Assembly (NCBI RefSeq): GCF_001613935.1 | Contig: NZ_LQCI01000052.1 | Coordinates: forward strand, 399-64,398 | From: Amycolatopsis regifaucium | Lineage (GTDB): Bacteria > Actinomycetota > Actinomycetes > Mycobacteriales > Pseudonocardiaceae | Length of the DNA stretch: 64,000 bases | Direction of reading: 5' to 3' | Shown: positions 25,023 to 33,894 of the stretch, in pieces | How the letters are laid out: each line of letters begins with the position of its first letter | Numbering within the stretch: the stretch's first letter is position 1 | The notes under the pieces: generated by a model | Told to the model about the DNA's origin: nothing | Database searches by the model: none | The model's input: the letters and a program-made list of their open reading frames with translations, nothing else | Made by a program: the position numbers and the translations under genes

Positions 25023-28000
25023 TTACCTCGTGCCGCGACGGCTTGTCGACACCACCGCGGGTACCGGTCCCCCGTCGATCACGAACTGCGAACCCGGCTC
25101 GCGGACGATGTCACCCGTGAACGAGTTCGTGATCGTCACATTCGTCAGCGTCGCGCTGCCTCGGGCGCCGCTCATCGCGAGGACGCCGGCTCCGTTGTTC
25201 GACTTGTCGATCTTGACGCCTCCGACGGCCGCGGTCACGACACCGCCGCCGGTCTTGAACTGGACACCGTCGTAGGTCGAGTCATGGATCTCGGTGTCCC
25301 GCAGCGTGACTCCGGGAATGTCCTTGCCCTGCGCGAAGAACGTGATCGCACCGAACTTCTGCTGCTCGCCCCAGAACACTCCGCCGCAGCGGTACAGGGC
25401 GTTGTTCGCGATGAGCGTCTGCCCGGAGAACGGCAGCGGATCGTGGTCGGTCGCCAGCATGATGCCCGGGTAGTTCATCGTGTCGTGGACGACGTTGTTC
25501 TCGATCTTGTTGCCGTATCCACCGTAGATCGCGATCCCGTTGGCACGCCAGGGAAGCTGGATCGTGTTGTTGGTGAACGCGTTGTCGTGCGCGATGTCCT
25601 GTGCCGGATCCTTCACGTACTGGTTCGCCCACACCGCCAGCGAGTCGTCACCGGTGGTGCGGAACGACGAGTTGAACACCTTCGAGTTCCGCGTGCCGTT
25701 GGTGAAGTTGATGCCGTCGGCATAGGTGTCGCGGATCCGCATGCCGCTGAATTCCAGACCGTCACCCGGCCCCCACAGCGCCGGGATGTTGCCATAGTCC
25801 CGGCCGACCCACACCGCCACGTTCGCGTGCTCGATCCACACGTTCGAGATCTTCGTACCGGTGCCGAACCGGCCGTTGAGACCGACGCCGCCTTCGGCGC
25901 CGCCGTCCCCGCCCCGGATGCGGCCGGAACCGAAGATGGCGATGTCGGAGATCTGGGTGTTCTTGTCGATGTCGAACCCGAAGTTGCCTTCGTGCGGATG
26001 GTTGATACCGCCCGCGTTCTGCGGCTCGATCTGCGAGTACAGCTGCGAATGCCACATACCGGCACCACGGATCGTCACGTTGGAGATGCCGATCTGGTTG
26101 TACTGGCCGCCGCCGTTGGGCACGTTCGGATCGTCGGTCAGGATCTTCTTCTCCTGCCGCCACTGGCCCGCCGGGATCCAGACGCAGCCGATGACGCCGT
26201 TCTGATCGTCGGTGACCGCGCGCTGGATCGCCGCCGAGTCGTCGTTGCCGTCGTTCGGCACCGCGCCGTACTCCGTGATCGACACGCAGTTCGCGGGCTT
26301 CTCCGAGGCCGGGGCGACCTGCTCCAGATCGACGAAGTCGACGATGTAGAACGCGGCGTTGTCCCCGTTGTCGCGCTGCAGCTTGAACTTCGTCCCCGGT
26401 GGATACGACTGGGACAGCAGTGCGTGCGACTCGTCGAACAACCGTCGCGCGTCGGCCTGCGGCGTATTCGTCAGCCCCTCGGGGTCATCGGTGCTGCCGT
26501 AGAGCCAGCTGTGCTTCGAGGACAACGTCAACTTTTGCGCGAAGGTGCCGTTGACATACAGGCTGAGTGTCGCGTCCTGTCCCCCGCCGCCCGGGGCGTC
26601 GGGGATGGAGTTGCGGACCACGATCGAGTTGGCCTGGTTCGCCGACGTGAACTCCACGTACTGGCCCTGGCTCGCCAGGCGCACGGACTTGCGGCCGGAG
26701 GACTCGGTCGCGAAGTTCGTGTGCCCGAACGTCCGCAGCCGGTCGGCCTCCAGCAATTCTCCCTGGTACCGCGCGGATTCCGCTTCGTACTCGACGTAGG
26801 GCACCGCCGCGCCGCGGCCGACCACGATCCCCCGCGAGAGCCCGTTGTTGGCCTCGTTGGTCTCCGTGACCGTGCCGGTCGCGTCGGCCGTCGCGGTCAG
26901 GGTCGCACCGCCGTTGGCCGCGGTCCACGTGCCCGAGATCGCGACGTTCGCCGTGGCTCCCGGCGCGATCGCGCCGGTGGCACCGGTCAGCGTGGTTTCT
27001 CCGGCGACCAGCCGGGTCACCGAGGAGCCCGCTTCACTCGTGCCGCGGTTGTGTACCGCCACGGTGAACGAGACCGCCGCGCCCGCCGCCGGGTTCGGCG
27101 GGTTCGACGTGATGCCGGTGACTTCGAGGTCCGGACCGGGCGACTGCGCGATCACCAGCGGAGCCGGCGAGGTGAAGGTGTTGTTGGTGTCGTTCTGCTC
27201 GGCCACCTTGTCGGCGGGATCGACGGTGGCGGCCACGGTGTAGGTCCCCTGCGGCCGCGTTCCCGCGTGCACGGTCACCGTGGTGGACCCACCGGGGGCG
27301 AGTGCCCCGACCGCCGCGTCACCGACGACGGCGCCGCTGAGGCTGACGTTCACGGTCGTCGCGCCCGCGTTCGCGGTGCCGTTGTTCTTCACCATCGCCG
27401 AAACCGCCAGCCTGCTGGTCTCCGTCGGGTTCTCCGGCGTCCAGGTCGTCCCGGTGACGACGAGGTCCGGGTTCGGCGCCGGGGTGCCGATCACCTGGAA
27501 CTCCGCGACCTGTCCGCCGGGCGCGCCGGAGTTGGCGAAGAACCGCAGGCGTACGTCCGACGCGCGGCCGCTGACCGGGATGGTGATCGTGTTCTGGTTC
27601 GTCGCCGGGTCGAAGCGGCGCTCCGCCCGCGCCGACAGGATGGTGAACGCGGTGGCGCCCTGTGCACGGCCCAGGATCTCGAAGTCCTGCGTCCGCGCTG
27701 CCCAGATCAGGTCCGGGTTGAGTTTCACCACGACCGAATCGACGTCCGCGTCGATTCCGAGCTTCACCGTCAACGAGTTCGGATAGCCCGCGGCGGATTC
27801 CCAGTACGTGGCGGTGTTGTTGTCGTTGGCATTGGCGGCGACGAACGAGTGGACCGTCGACGTGGCCTCGATCGGCTTGCCCGCGGCCAGATTCGCGCCC
27901 GCGGTGGTTCCGGAGCGCACGACGTGGTTGCTGTCTACGGATTCGTTGCCCGCCGCGTCCTTGGCCCGCACGAAATATTCGACTCGCGTCCCCGTGGGCC

Positions 28001-28718
28001 TGGCCTCGGTGAACACGGTGCCGGTGAGTGTGCCGACCGGGGTGCCGTCTCGGTAGACGGTGTAGCCGATGACGCCGACATTGTCGGCCGAGGCGGTCCA
28101 GGTCAGCCGGATCTGGCCGACGGCGGGTTCGGTGAGCGCGAGGTTCGCCGGCGCGCTGGGTGCCTGCGTGTCACCGGTGTCCGGTCCGTACAACTCGAAC
28201 TCCGAGAGCTGCGCGGCGGGCCAGCGCGTGTTCGCGGTGACCTGCAGCCGCACATACCGGGCCGACACGGTCATCGGGATGGTGACGGTGTTGGCGCCGA
28301 GGGTGAACGCGTAGCCGGCGGCACTCCTGAGGTCGGTGAACGCCGTGCCGTCGGTACTCCCGCGCACGGTCAGCGTCTGTGTCCGGGATTCCCAGGCCGA
28401 CGGGAGCTTCAGCACGATCCGCGAGAGCGATTTGACGGCTCCGAGGTCGGCCTGAATCCACTGCGGGAACACGTTGTTGGCGGATTCCCAGTAGCTGTCT
28501 TGATTTCCGTCGACCGCGTTCGCGACGGGATAGCCGGGCAGCGCGCTGCTCGCCGACACCGTCCGGGTCAGCGGCACCTCCGCGAACGCGGCCGGTCCGG
28601 GTGGGGCGGCTGGATCCGGCGGTGGGCCGCTCGCCGCCGAAGCGAGGGAGAGTCCGGCGACGGAAAGCCCCGTGACCAGGAAACCGGTGATGAGCCGGGA
28701 CAGGCGCATACGTGTCAT
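25023..28718 (-). CDS. Secreted multidomain alpha-1,3-glucanase / mycodextranase, GH87-type
   Basis: 1231 residues from ATG 28718. Signal peptide 1-29; discoidin (F5/8C) domain about 48-178; Fn3 about 185-268; second discoidin about 275-410; two CARDB-like repeats about 415-520 and 528-630; CBM35-like module about 640-770; then a right-handed beta-helix to the end. The helix starts like pectate-lyase-3 folds (SITEYGAVPNDGNDDSAA). It carries YADGIN (Asp1001) and FRTTGDDSLAVW (Asp1024, Asp1025). The spacing 0/+23/+24 equals that of the three catalytic aspartates reported for a Paenibacillus GH87 alpha-1,3-glucanase. It probably degrades fungal or bacterial alpha-1,3-glucans outside the cell. 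Confidence 0.78.
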   Translation of the reverse strand: MTRMRLSRLITGFLVTGLSVAGLSLASAASGPPPDPAAPPGPAAFAEVPLTRTVSASSALPGYPVANAVDGNQDSYWESANNVFPQWIQADLGAVKSLSRIVLKLPSAWESRTQTLTVRGSTDGTAFTDLRSAAGYAFTLGANTVTIPMTVSARYVRLQVTANTRWPAAQLSEFELYGPDTGDTQAPSAPANLALTEPAVGQIRLTWTASADNVGVIGYTVYRDGTPVGTLTGTVFTEARPTGTRVEYFVRAKDAAGNESVDSNHVVRSGTTAGANLAAGKPIEATSTVHSFVAANANDNNTATYWESAAGYPNSLTVKLGIDADVDSVVVKLNPDLIWAARTQDFEILGRAQGATAFTILSARAERRFDPATNQNTITIPVSGRASDVRLRFFANSGAPGGQVAEFQVIGTPAPNPDLVVTGTTWTPENPTETSRLAVSAMVKNNGTANAGATTVNVSLSGAVVGDAAVGALAPGGSTTVTVHAGTRPQGTYTVAATVDPADKVAEQNDTNNTFTSPAPLVIAQSPGPDLEVTGITSNPPNPAAGAAVSFTVAVHNRGTSEAGSSVTRLVAGETTLTGATGAIAPGATANVAISGTWTAANGGATLTATADATGTVTETNEANNGLSRGIVVGRGAAVPYVEYEAESARYQGELLEADRLRTFGHTNFATESSGRKSVRLASQGQYVEFTSANQANSIVVRNSIPDAPGGGGQDATLSLYVNGTFAQKLTLSSKHSWLYGSTDDPEGLTNTPQADARRLFDESHALLSQSYPPGTKFKLQRDNGDNAAFYIVDFVDLEQVAPASEKPANCVSITEYGAVPNDGNDDSAAIQRAVTDDQNGVIGCVWIPAGQWRQEKKILTDDPNVPNGGGQYNQIGISNVTIRGAGMWHSQLYSQIEPQNAGGINHPHEGNFGFDIDKNTQISDIAIFGSGRIRGGDGGAEGGVGLNGRFGTGTKISNVWIEHANVAVWVGRDYGNIPALWGPGDGLEFSGMRIRDTYADGINFTNGTRNSKVFNSSFRTTGDDSLAVWANQYVKDPAQDIAHDNAFTNNTIQLPWRANGIAIYGGYGNKIENNVVHDTMNYPGIMLATDHDPLPFSGQTLIANNALYRCGGVFWGEQQKFGAITFFAQGKDIPGVTLRDTEIHDSTYDGVQFKTGGGVVTAAVGGVKIDKSNNGAGVLAMSGARGSATLTNVTITNSFTGDIVREPGSQFVIDGGPVPAVVSTSRRGTR

Positions 28719-29066
28719 GGCGTCTTCTCTTCTTTGAGACAGCGGGGAGGGAGCCAGAGCCGTACGAGCATGCAACAACCCGGAGACCAAACGCAAGAAG
28801 CTGACATGTTTCAGAAATTTTGCGACTGTCTACTCACCTGAGGGCCTGCCTCTCCCGACGCGCGGACGTCCGCTACTTGCCGCCCGCGCGAGGAACCGTC
28901 AGAGTGATCACAGCAACCATCTCCGCTTAATCGACTCAGGTCACAAATGTGCACTAGAAATTTTTCATACCTGAGCCACCCCAGGCAGATGGTGGTTTCC
29001 TATTCCGAATTACGGGAGTACAGGCGTACACTCAAGCGCAAGCAAGGCGCGTGGAGGTCGACCCTG
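28719..29066. other. Divergent intergenic region without a gene
   Basis: A 348-nt spacer between the GH87 gene and a small plus-strand gene. It includes an A+T-rich patch near 28945-28975 that is likely promoter DNA. I see no RNA gene or ORF with coding character. Confidence 0.5.
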
Positions 29067-29453
29067 ATGGACGTGACGAAAGCCCTGAAGTCCGCACTCA
29101 CCGGGTCGGCGGCCGAGTCGAGGTACGCGGTCCGCGAGTTACGGCGCGAAACCGAGGACCTGGTAGCCCGCCGGGCGGGCAGGACGGCGAACAGGCTGAC
29201 CGAACTGGGCGGACAGCTCGCCGATCTGGTCCTGGTCTCCGGGAGCAGGCTCGCGGGTTTCGCGGATCGGCACAGCAAGCCCGTGGGCGAGGGTGTGCGC
29301 CGCGAAGCGGGCCGCATCGGCGATTCGGTGGAGCGCTTGTCCGCGACCCTGTCGGACCGCGCCATCCTCATCGCCGAGGAACTGATCGACCCCACGCCGA
29401 CGACCCGGGCGCGAGTCGCGAAGCGGCTGCCCGGGAAAAGCCGCCGTCGATGA
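29067..29453 (+). CDS. Small basic helical protein, function unknown
   Basis: 128 residues from ATG 29067, chosen because GGAGG lies 8 nt upstream; the longer open frame from 28947 starts in non-coding-looking DNA. The protein is rich in Arg and Ala, probably all helical, with no membrane segment or signal, and ends in a basic tail (RLPGKSRRR). A heptad-like pattern in the middle (LVARRAGRTANRLTELGGQL) suggests a coiled coil or nucleic-acid contact. I do not recognise a family. It stands alone between the GH87 gene and a secreted protease. Confidence 0.55.
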   Translation: MDVTKALKSALTGSAAESRYAVRELRRETEDLVARRAGRTANRLTELGGQLADLVLVSGSRLAGFADRHSKPVGEGVRREAGRIGDSVERLSATLSDRAILIAEELIDPTPTTRARVAKRLPGKSRRR

Positions 29454-29692
29454 CGGCTTAGGGACGATCAAGTCCTGACACAGACGTGCCATCGGCATAT
29501 TCGTGCCGACAGGCCGAGTGCCTTGCCGTCCGGCGCGGCCTTCTCCCGTCTTTAGTCGCTATCTGCGGCCGCATCCGCTTGCCTAGCATGGGAAAACCGG
29601 CAGCGGATCCGGCCGGGCGCCCCTGGCTGTCCGCGCGGACAGACCCGCCGCGTTCCCCATCTTTTCTCCATTGTCCCCAGTGGAAGGCACCC

Positions 29693-30346
29693 ATGCGCAT
29701 CCGAGGACTCATCACCGCTTTGCTGTGCGCGGCCGGACTCACGGCGGCGGTGCCCGCCGCCGGTGCGGTCCCGATCATCGATGGCGAATACGCCCAGTCC
29801 GGATCGTGGGCGGCCATGATCGAGCAGAACGGCGAGCAGTGGTGCTCCGGCTCGATCATCGGCGCCCGTTGGGTACTCACCGCCGAACACTGCGTCGACG
29901 AACCCGGCGCCGGCTATTCGGTGCGCGTGGGTGACGTCGACAACCAGGCCGGAACCTACGCCGCGGTGACCGACGTCTACACGCCGTCCGGGGGCGCCGA
30001 CATCGCGCTCCTTCGCCTCGACCGTTCGGTCAGCACGACCTACGCCTCACTCGGCACCTCGGTGTCCGCCGGCGACACCGAATACGTTTATGGCTGGGGT
30101 TACAACGAAGACGGTGTGCTGCAACGCTATCTCAAGGTCGCCCGGATGACGGTGACGAGTGTCGGGAGTGGACTGATCAAGGCGCGCAGGGGCGACGGGC
30201 TGACCAACGGCGGCGACTCGGGCGGACCGGTGTTCGTCGACGGCAAGCAGGTCGGCGTGCACATCGCCGGCAACAAAGTGGACAGTTCGACACACACCGG
30301 TATCGCGGCGAACCGCACCTGGATCCGCGACACCTCGGGCGTTTAG
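29693..30346 (+). CDS. Secreted trypsin-like serine protease (S1A)
   Basis: 217 residues. Signal peptide 1-25, then a chymotrypsin-fold domain directly after it, with no long propeptide. The catalytic triad is His66 (TAEHC), Asp103 (GGADIALLRL) and Ser176 (GGDSGGPV). The ATG at 29693 follows GGAAGG. The next gene, a regulator, begins 5 nt after the stop, so the two are probably cotranscribed, an arrangement in which the regulator may control the protease. Confidence 0.88.
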   Translation: MRIRGLITALLCAAGLTAAVPAAGAVPIIDGEYAQSGSWAAMIEQNGEQWCSGSIIGARWVLTAEHCVDEPGAGYSVRVGDVDNQAGTYAAVTDVYTPSGGADIALLRLDRSVSTTYASLGTSVSAGDTEYVYGWGYNEDGVLQRYLKVARMTVTSVGSGLIKARRGDGLTNGGDSGGPVFVDGKQVGVHIAGNKVDSSTHTGIAANRTWIRDTSGV

Positions 30347-30351
30347 GTTCG

Positions 30352-31356
30352 GTGAACGAGTCGAGAGCGACGCCCCCGGACGGGCTCGGCGCGCAGCTCA
30401 TCAAGCTGGGCCTCGGCGAGACCGCCGCCCGGGTCTACGGCCGGATGCTCGAAAGCGCGCCGGTGACCGTCCGGGAATTGGCGGCGGGACACGGCGACGC
30501 GGAGACCGTTCGTCAGGCACTGGAAGAGCTGGCGAACGCCGGGCTGGCGGTGTCGTCCGGAGTGGACGGAACCGAGTTCCTCCCCGCGAATCCCGGGGAG
30601 GCGCTCGCCGCGCTGACCACGCGACGGCAGGCCGAACTGCACGACGCCCGCCTCGCGGTCCAGACCGCGTACCGCGCCTTCAAGCGGGCGCATTCCGGGA
30701 TGCCACACGTTCAGGACCTGCTCGAAGTGGTCACCGGCGACGCCATCGTCCCGCGGCTCCAACACCTGGCGACCATGGTGCGGCACCAGGTGCGCCGCCT
30801 CGACTCCCCGCCCTACTTCACCGGCGGCCACCGGAATCTCCTGGAGGAGGAACAACTGCGGCGCGGGATCAGCTACCGCTGTGTCTACAGTGGAGCATCC
30901 TTGGGCGACCCCGGCTACCTCGCCGAAAACATCTTGCCGTGCCTGCGGGCCGGCGAGCAGGCCCGGCTGCTGCCCGAGCTCCCGGTGAAATTGACGCTGT
31001 TCGACGACCGGGCGGCCACCATCGCGCTCACCATCCGAGAGGCCGACCGGAACCAGTCCATCGTCATCGTGCGCCCATGCAGCCTTTTCTCCGCGCTGGA
31101 AGGACTGTTCGAAACCTCCTGGGCCGCGGCACTCCCGCTCGATCAGCGGGGACAGGCGGCCGAGCAGCCGATCCGGCCGATCGAACGAGAATTGTTGCTC
31201 CTGCTCGCCGCCGGGCGCAAGGACGACGAGATCGCCGCCGAACTCGGCGTCAGCAGGCGCACCCTGTTCCGCTACCTCGAGACCCTGATGGACCGCGCCG
31301 GGGTCTCCAGCCGCTTCCAACTCGGGGTCTTCGCCGCACACAACGGCTGGCTCTGA
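30352..31356 (+). CDS. TrmB/LuxR-type transcriptional regulator
   Basis: 334 residues. The N-terminal quarter has a TrmB-like winged helix (LIKLGLGETAARVYGRMLES to about 75). The middle is a phospholipase-D-like ligand region typical of these regulators. The C terminus is a LuxR HTH (about 265-330, with ERELLLLLAAGRKDDEIAAELGVSRRT and RYLETLMDRAGVSSR split by the turn). The start is GTG 30352, 5 nt after the protease gene. Actinomycetes have many such fusions, often controlling an adjacent secreted enzyme. Confidence 0.8.
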   Translation: MNESRATPPDGLGAQLIKLGLGETAARVYGRMLESAPVTVRELAAGHGDAETVRQALEELANAGLAVSSGVDGTEFLPANPGEALAALTTRRQAELHDARLAVQTAYRAFKRAHSGMPHVQDLLEVVTGDAIVPRLQHLATMVRHQVRRLDSPPYFTGGHRNLLEEEQLRRGISYRCVYSGASLGDPGYLAENILPCLRAGEQARLLPELPVKLTLFDDRAATIALTIREADRNQSIVIVRPCSLFSALEGLFETSWAAALPLDQRGQAAEQPIRPIERELLLLLAAGRKDDEIAAELGVSRRTLFRYLETLMDRAGVSSRFQLGVFAAHNGWL

Positions 31357-31367
31357 CACCCGGCAAC

Positions 31368-31389
31368 GCATTCAGTCCTCTGAATGCGG
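31368..31389. repeat. Palindromic repeat copy 5
   Basis: GCATTCAGTCCTCTGAATGC plus GG, downstream of the TrmB/LuxR gene; same family as copies 1-4. Confidence 0.75.
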
Positions 31390-31410
31390 TAGTTCGCGAT
31401 CCACACGAAC

Positions 31411-31432
31411 GCATTCAGAGGACTAAATGCGG
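31411..31432. repeat. Palindromic repeat copy 6
   Basis: GCATTCAGAGGACTAAATGC plus GG. This is the family core in reverse orientation, 43 nt from copy 5, so the pair forms a larger inverted arrangement. Confidence 0.75.
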
Positions 31433-31539
31433 CCCTCGCCCCGGGTCACTTTCACTCGGATGGGGTCACCCAGGGAGCCGGCCTCCGCTGCGGCGAACTC
31501 CCGGAAGGTGGAAGGTGATCTTGAAAGGAGGGCGGCACC

Positions 31540-31671
31540 ATGGGAAATCACCGGCACCACAACGGCACCGCGTCACTCCGGATCGCCGCCGCGAGCCTGC
31601 GGGTGTGCGCGGTCGTCATCGCGGTCGCGGCCTGCGCCTGGCTCGCGTTGTGGCTCGCGTTCACCCTGTGA
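31540..31671 (+). CDS. 43-residue single-pass membrane peptide
   Basis: ATG 31540 is preceded by AAAGGAGG, 8 nt upstream, one of the best ribosome sites in the window. The peptide has a short polar His-rich head (MGNHRHHNGTASLR) and one hydrophobic helix (about 15-42: AAASLRVCAVVIAVAACAWL and on) ending at LAFTL. No family is recognised. It is convergent with a proline-rich small protein 17 nt away. Confidence 0.6.
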   Translation: MGNHRHHNGTASLRIAAASLRVCAVVIAVAACAWLALWLAFTL

Positions 31672-31688
31672 GACCGGACGATTTCGGC

Positions 31689-31919
31689 TCACGGTCCGGG
31701 CGGGGCCGCTCCCGGCTGAGGATCCGGCGGGCTTCCCGGTTCCGGCAGCGGACGGTCCGGTCCCGGCTCCGGGAGTCGCTCGGGCACACCCGGGTCGGGT
31801 AGCCGCTCGGGCTTCCCGGGGTCCGGCACCGGCTCGGGAATACCGGGCTCGGGCACTCCCGGATCCGGCGGCATCGGGTTCGGCGGCGCCGGAGGCGCGG
31901 TCATTCGATCACTCGTCAT
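31689..31919 (-). CDS. Proline-rich small protein
   Basis: 76 residues from ATG 31919, with a perfect AGGAGG 7 nt upstream. After a short head (MTSDRM) almost the entire chain consists of Pro-Asp/Glu-Pro-Gly repeats such as PDPGVPEPGIPEP and ERLPDPG. No signal peptide or membrane helix is seen. Such PE/PD-P repeats are unstructured and extended; the function is unknown. A chance ORF is possible in GC-rich DNA, but the ribosome site and repeat regularity argue for a gene. Confidence 0.5.
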   Translation of the reverse strand: MTSDRMTAPPAPPNPMPPDPGVPEPGIPEPVPDPGKPERLPDPGVPERLPEPGPDRPLPEPGSPPDPQPGAAPPGP

Positions 31920-31986
31920 CGCACTACCTCCTGCTGACGCTGCTACCCGTTCGGTCACCAGGTGAAACGAACGCGTGACGGCCCCG

Positions 31987-32739
31987 CTAGGCCGTCTGGG
32001 TGGCGATCCAGTCCGCGATGACGTCGGCGCGGGAAGTCGTCTCGACCCCGGCGTGGGGACAGGCCGGGCCGGTGGCTTCGATCGAGACCAAGGTGCCGCC
32101 CTTGCCTTCCGGGACGAAATAGGGCGCGCCCGAGTCGTACGTGCAAGCGCTCGTCGTGATCGCCGGGGCCGCGCCGCGGACGCCGATGGTCGTCGGCGCC
32201 ACTGTCGCCACCTGCACGGTGCCGTGCTGCATTCGCGTCGCCGGGGCGGGAGCCGTATTGCTCAGGCTGCCCCAACCGGCCAGGGTCAGCTGCTGACCGA
32301 CCTTCGGGAGCATGCGGCTCACCTTCATCGGCGCCACCGTGCTCACCGGGGTGTCGAGCCGGAGGAGTGCGACGTCGTTTTCCTTCGCCTGGAGCACTTC
32401 GGTCGCCTTGCGGGCCACCCCCGACTCGATCGCCTCGTCGACAAGGCCCAGCGTCACCGTCGTCGGATACGGCATCTGGCCCGCCACCCGCTTGCGCTGC
32501 GCGTCGTGGAAGCAGTGCCCGGTGGTGACGACCCAGCCGGGTGCGACCAGCGCACCGGTGCAGTAACTGCTGTAGGTCGAGCCGTCCGGGCGGGGGATCT
32601 TCGTCATCGCGATCTTCGCGACGAACCCGAACTGCCCTGGTGGGACGTCGGAGCCGTGGGCGACGTCCGGCGCGGCGAGCGCGGCCGGAGCGGCGGTGAT
32701 GGTCAGGACAGCAGCGGCCAGCAGGGCGCGCAGACGCAA
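31987..32739 (-). CDS. Secreted trypsin-like serine protease (S1A)
   Basis: 250 residues from a TTG start at 32739 with AAGGG 8 nt upstream. Signal peptide 1-23, then a chymotrypsin-fold domain with His75 (TTGHC), Asp122 (NDVALLRL) and Ser203 in YDSGAPYF, where DSGAP replaces the usual DSGGP. The last feature suggests altered substrate geometry but retains the nucleophile. It is transcribed alone; a LysR gene lies upstream on the same strand. Confidence 0.82.
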   Translation of the reverse strand: MRLRALLAAAVLTITAAPAALAAPDVAHGSDVPPGQFGFVAKIAMTKIPRPDGSTYSSYCTGALVAPGWVVTTGHCFHDAQRKRVAGQMPYPTTVTLGLVDEAIESGVARKATEVLQAKENDVALLRLDTPVSTVAPMKVSRMLPKVGQQLTLAGWGSLSNTAPAPATRMQHGTVQVATVAPTTIGVRGAAPAITTSACTYDSGAPYFVPEGKGGTLVSIEATGPACPHAGVETTSRADVIADWIATQTA

Positions 32740-32814
32740 TTTCTTACCCTTCGTCGATGAGGTGATCCGAGGCTAGAACCGCCCGCCCGACAAGGGGAAT
32801 TCCCCGACCAGGTG

Positions 32815-33789
32815 TCACCCGATGGCACACCGGACGGCGGCGGGTTCCCCGCGGCGCGTGAGCCAGTGGCGATAGGTGTGGCTGCTGTCGGTATCGGACC
32901 GGTAAGCCGCCTTGGCCGCGGCGAGCAAGGCGTCGCTGTTCCCGCCGAACGCGCCTTCGGTGTGCCAGGCGATCAGGTACCGCATCCACAATGGATCCCC
33001 CGTGAGTGCCCGGATCGCGATGCCGGGTGAGGCGGGAAACGTGACCTGGCACGGGGAAATCGCCCGGCCCGCCGCGATCAGGCGCTGCAGCGGCCGCAGC
33101 TCCGTGCTCCGGTGCGCCACCTGCGGCCGGAATCCCGCCCGCGCACAGGCTTCCTCGAAACATTCCGGCCAGCCGGCGCCGTCGGACGGCCCGAGCACCC
33201 AGCGTTCGGCGGCGAGGTCGGCCAACTCGACCTCAGTGCCTTGGGCGGCCGGATGATCCGCGGCGATCGCCACGAACACCGGTTGCGCCGCCAACGGCCG
33301 CAGCGCCACCCTCGGTGCGGCGGGCAGGACGTGCCCGGGATAGTCGGCGACGACGGCGGCGTCGAGCTGGCCGCCCGCCACGAGGTCCAGCAGCCGCAAC
33401 GGCGAGAACTCCGTGGTCACCGAAACCGCTGGTGCCCGGCCGGAATCACCGAGCCGGTCCGCCAGCTCGACGACCATCGACCCGCCGATCCCACCCAGCG
33501 CGACCGGACGCTTTTGCTCCTCCGCCAGCCAGCGTGCCGCGTCGCGGTGCATGGTGTCCGCGGCGGCGAGAACGGTCCGCGCGTGTGCGAGCACGCGTTC
33601 GCCGAACGCCGTCGGGACGACTCCGCCTCTGCCCCGGACGAACAACGTTCCGCCGAACGCGCGCTCGATCCGTTGCACCGCCGCGGTCAGCGCGGGCTGG
33701 GTGCTGCCGATGCCGATCGCCGCGCGCGTGATGCTGCCCGCGTCGGCGACGGCGCACACCACTCGGAGGTGACGTAACTCGACATCCAT
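32815..33789 (-). CDS. LysR-family transcriptional regulator
   Basis: 324 residues from ATG 33789 (AAGG at 8 nt). An N-terminal HTH (about 3-62: LRVVCAVADAGSITRAAIGI, then STQPALTAAVQRIE) is followed by a periplasmic-binding-like effector domain. The nearest divergent gene is the M64 peptidase (33895), about 105 nt away, and the downstream gene on the same strand is a secreted protease; either may be its target. No effector can be inferred. Confidence 0.85.
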   Translation of the reverse strand: MDVELRHLRVVCAVADAGSITRAAIGIGSTQPALTAAVQRIERAFGGTLFVRGRGGVVPTAFGERVLAHARTVLAAADTMHRDAARWLAEEQKRPVALGGIGGSMVVELADRLGDSGRAPAVSVTTEFSPLRLLDLVAGGQLDAAVVADYPGHVLPAAPRVALRPLAAQPVFVAIAADHPAAQGTEVELADLAAERWVLGPSDGAGWPECFEEACARAGFRPQVAHRSTELRPLQRLIAAGRAISPCQVTFPASPGIAIRALTGDPLWMRYLIAWHTEGAFGGNSDALLAAAKAAYRSDTDSSHTYRHWLTRRGEPAAVRCAIG

Positions 33790-33894
33790 CACGCGGACCT
33801 TATGGCCACTTGGGATGTGCCGGAAGCCGTCGAAAGTCGGGATCGTTTTTCGTACTCCTCTCCCCTTTCTCTCCCCTCCCCGCAAGGAGTACGC

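Noticed and set aside
24885-28841. Open frame of 1318 codons on the plus strand opposite the GH87 gene
   Set aside because: It is an antisense shadow of a GC-rich gene: Arg/Val/Gly-rich, no domain, no ribosome site, while the minus strand has clear domains and catalytic residues.
31427-31978. 183-codon plus-strand open frame
   Set aside because: It overlaps the proline-rich gene and the 43-residue gene in another frame; low-complexity shadow.
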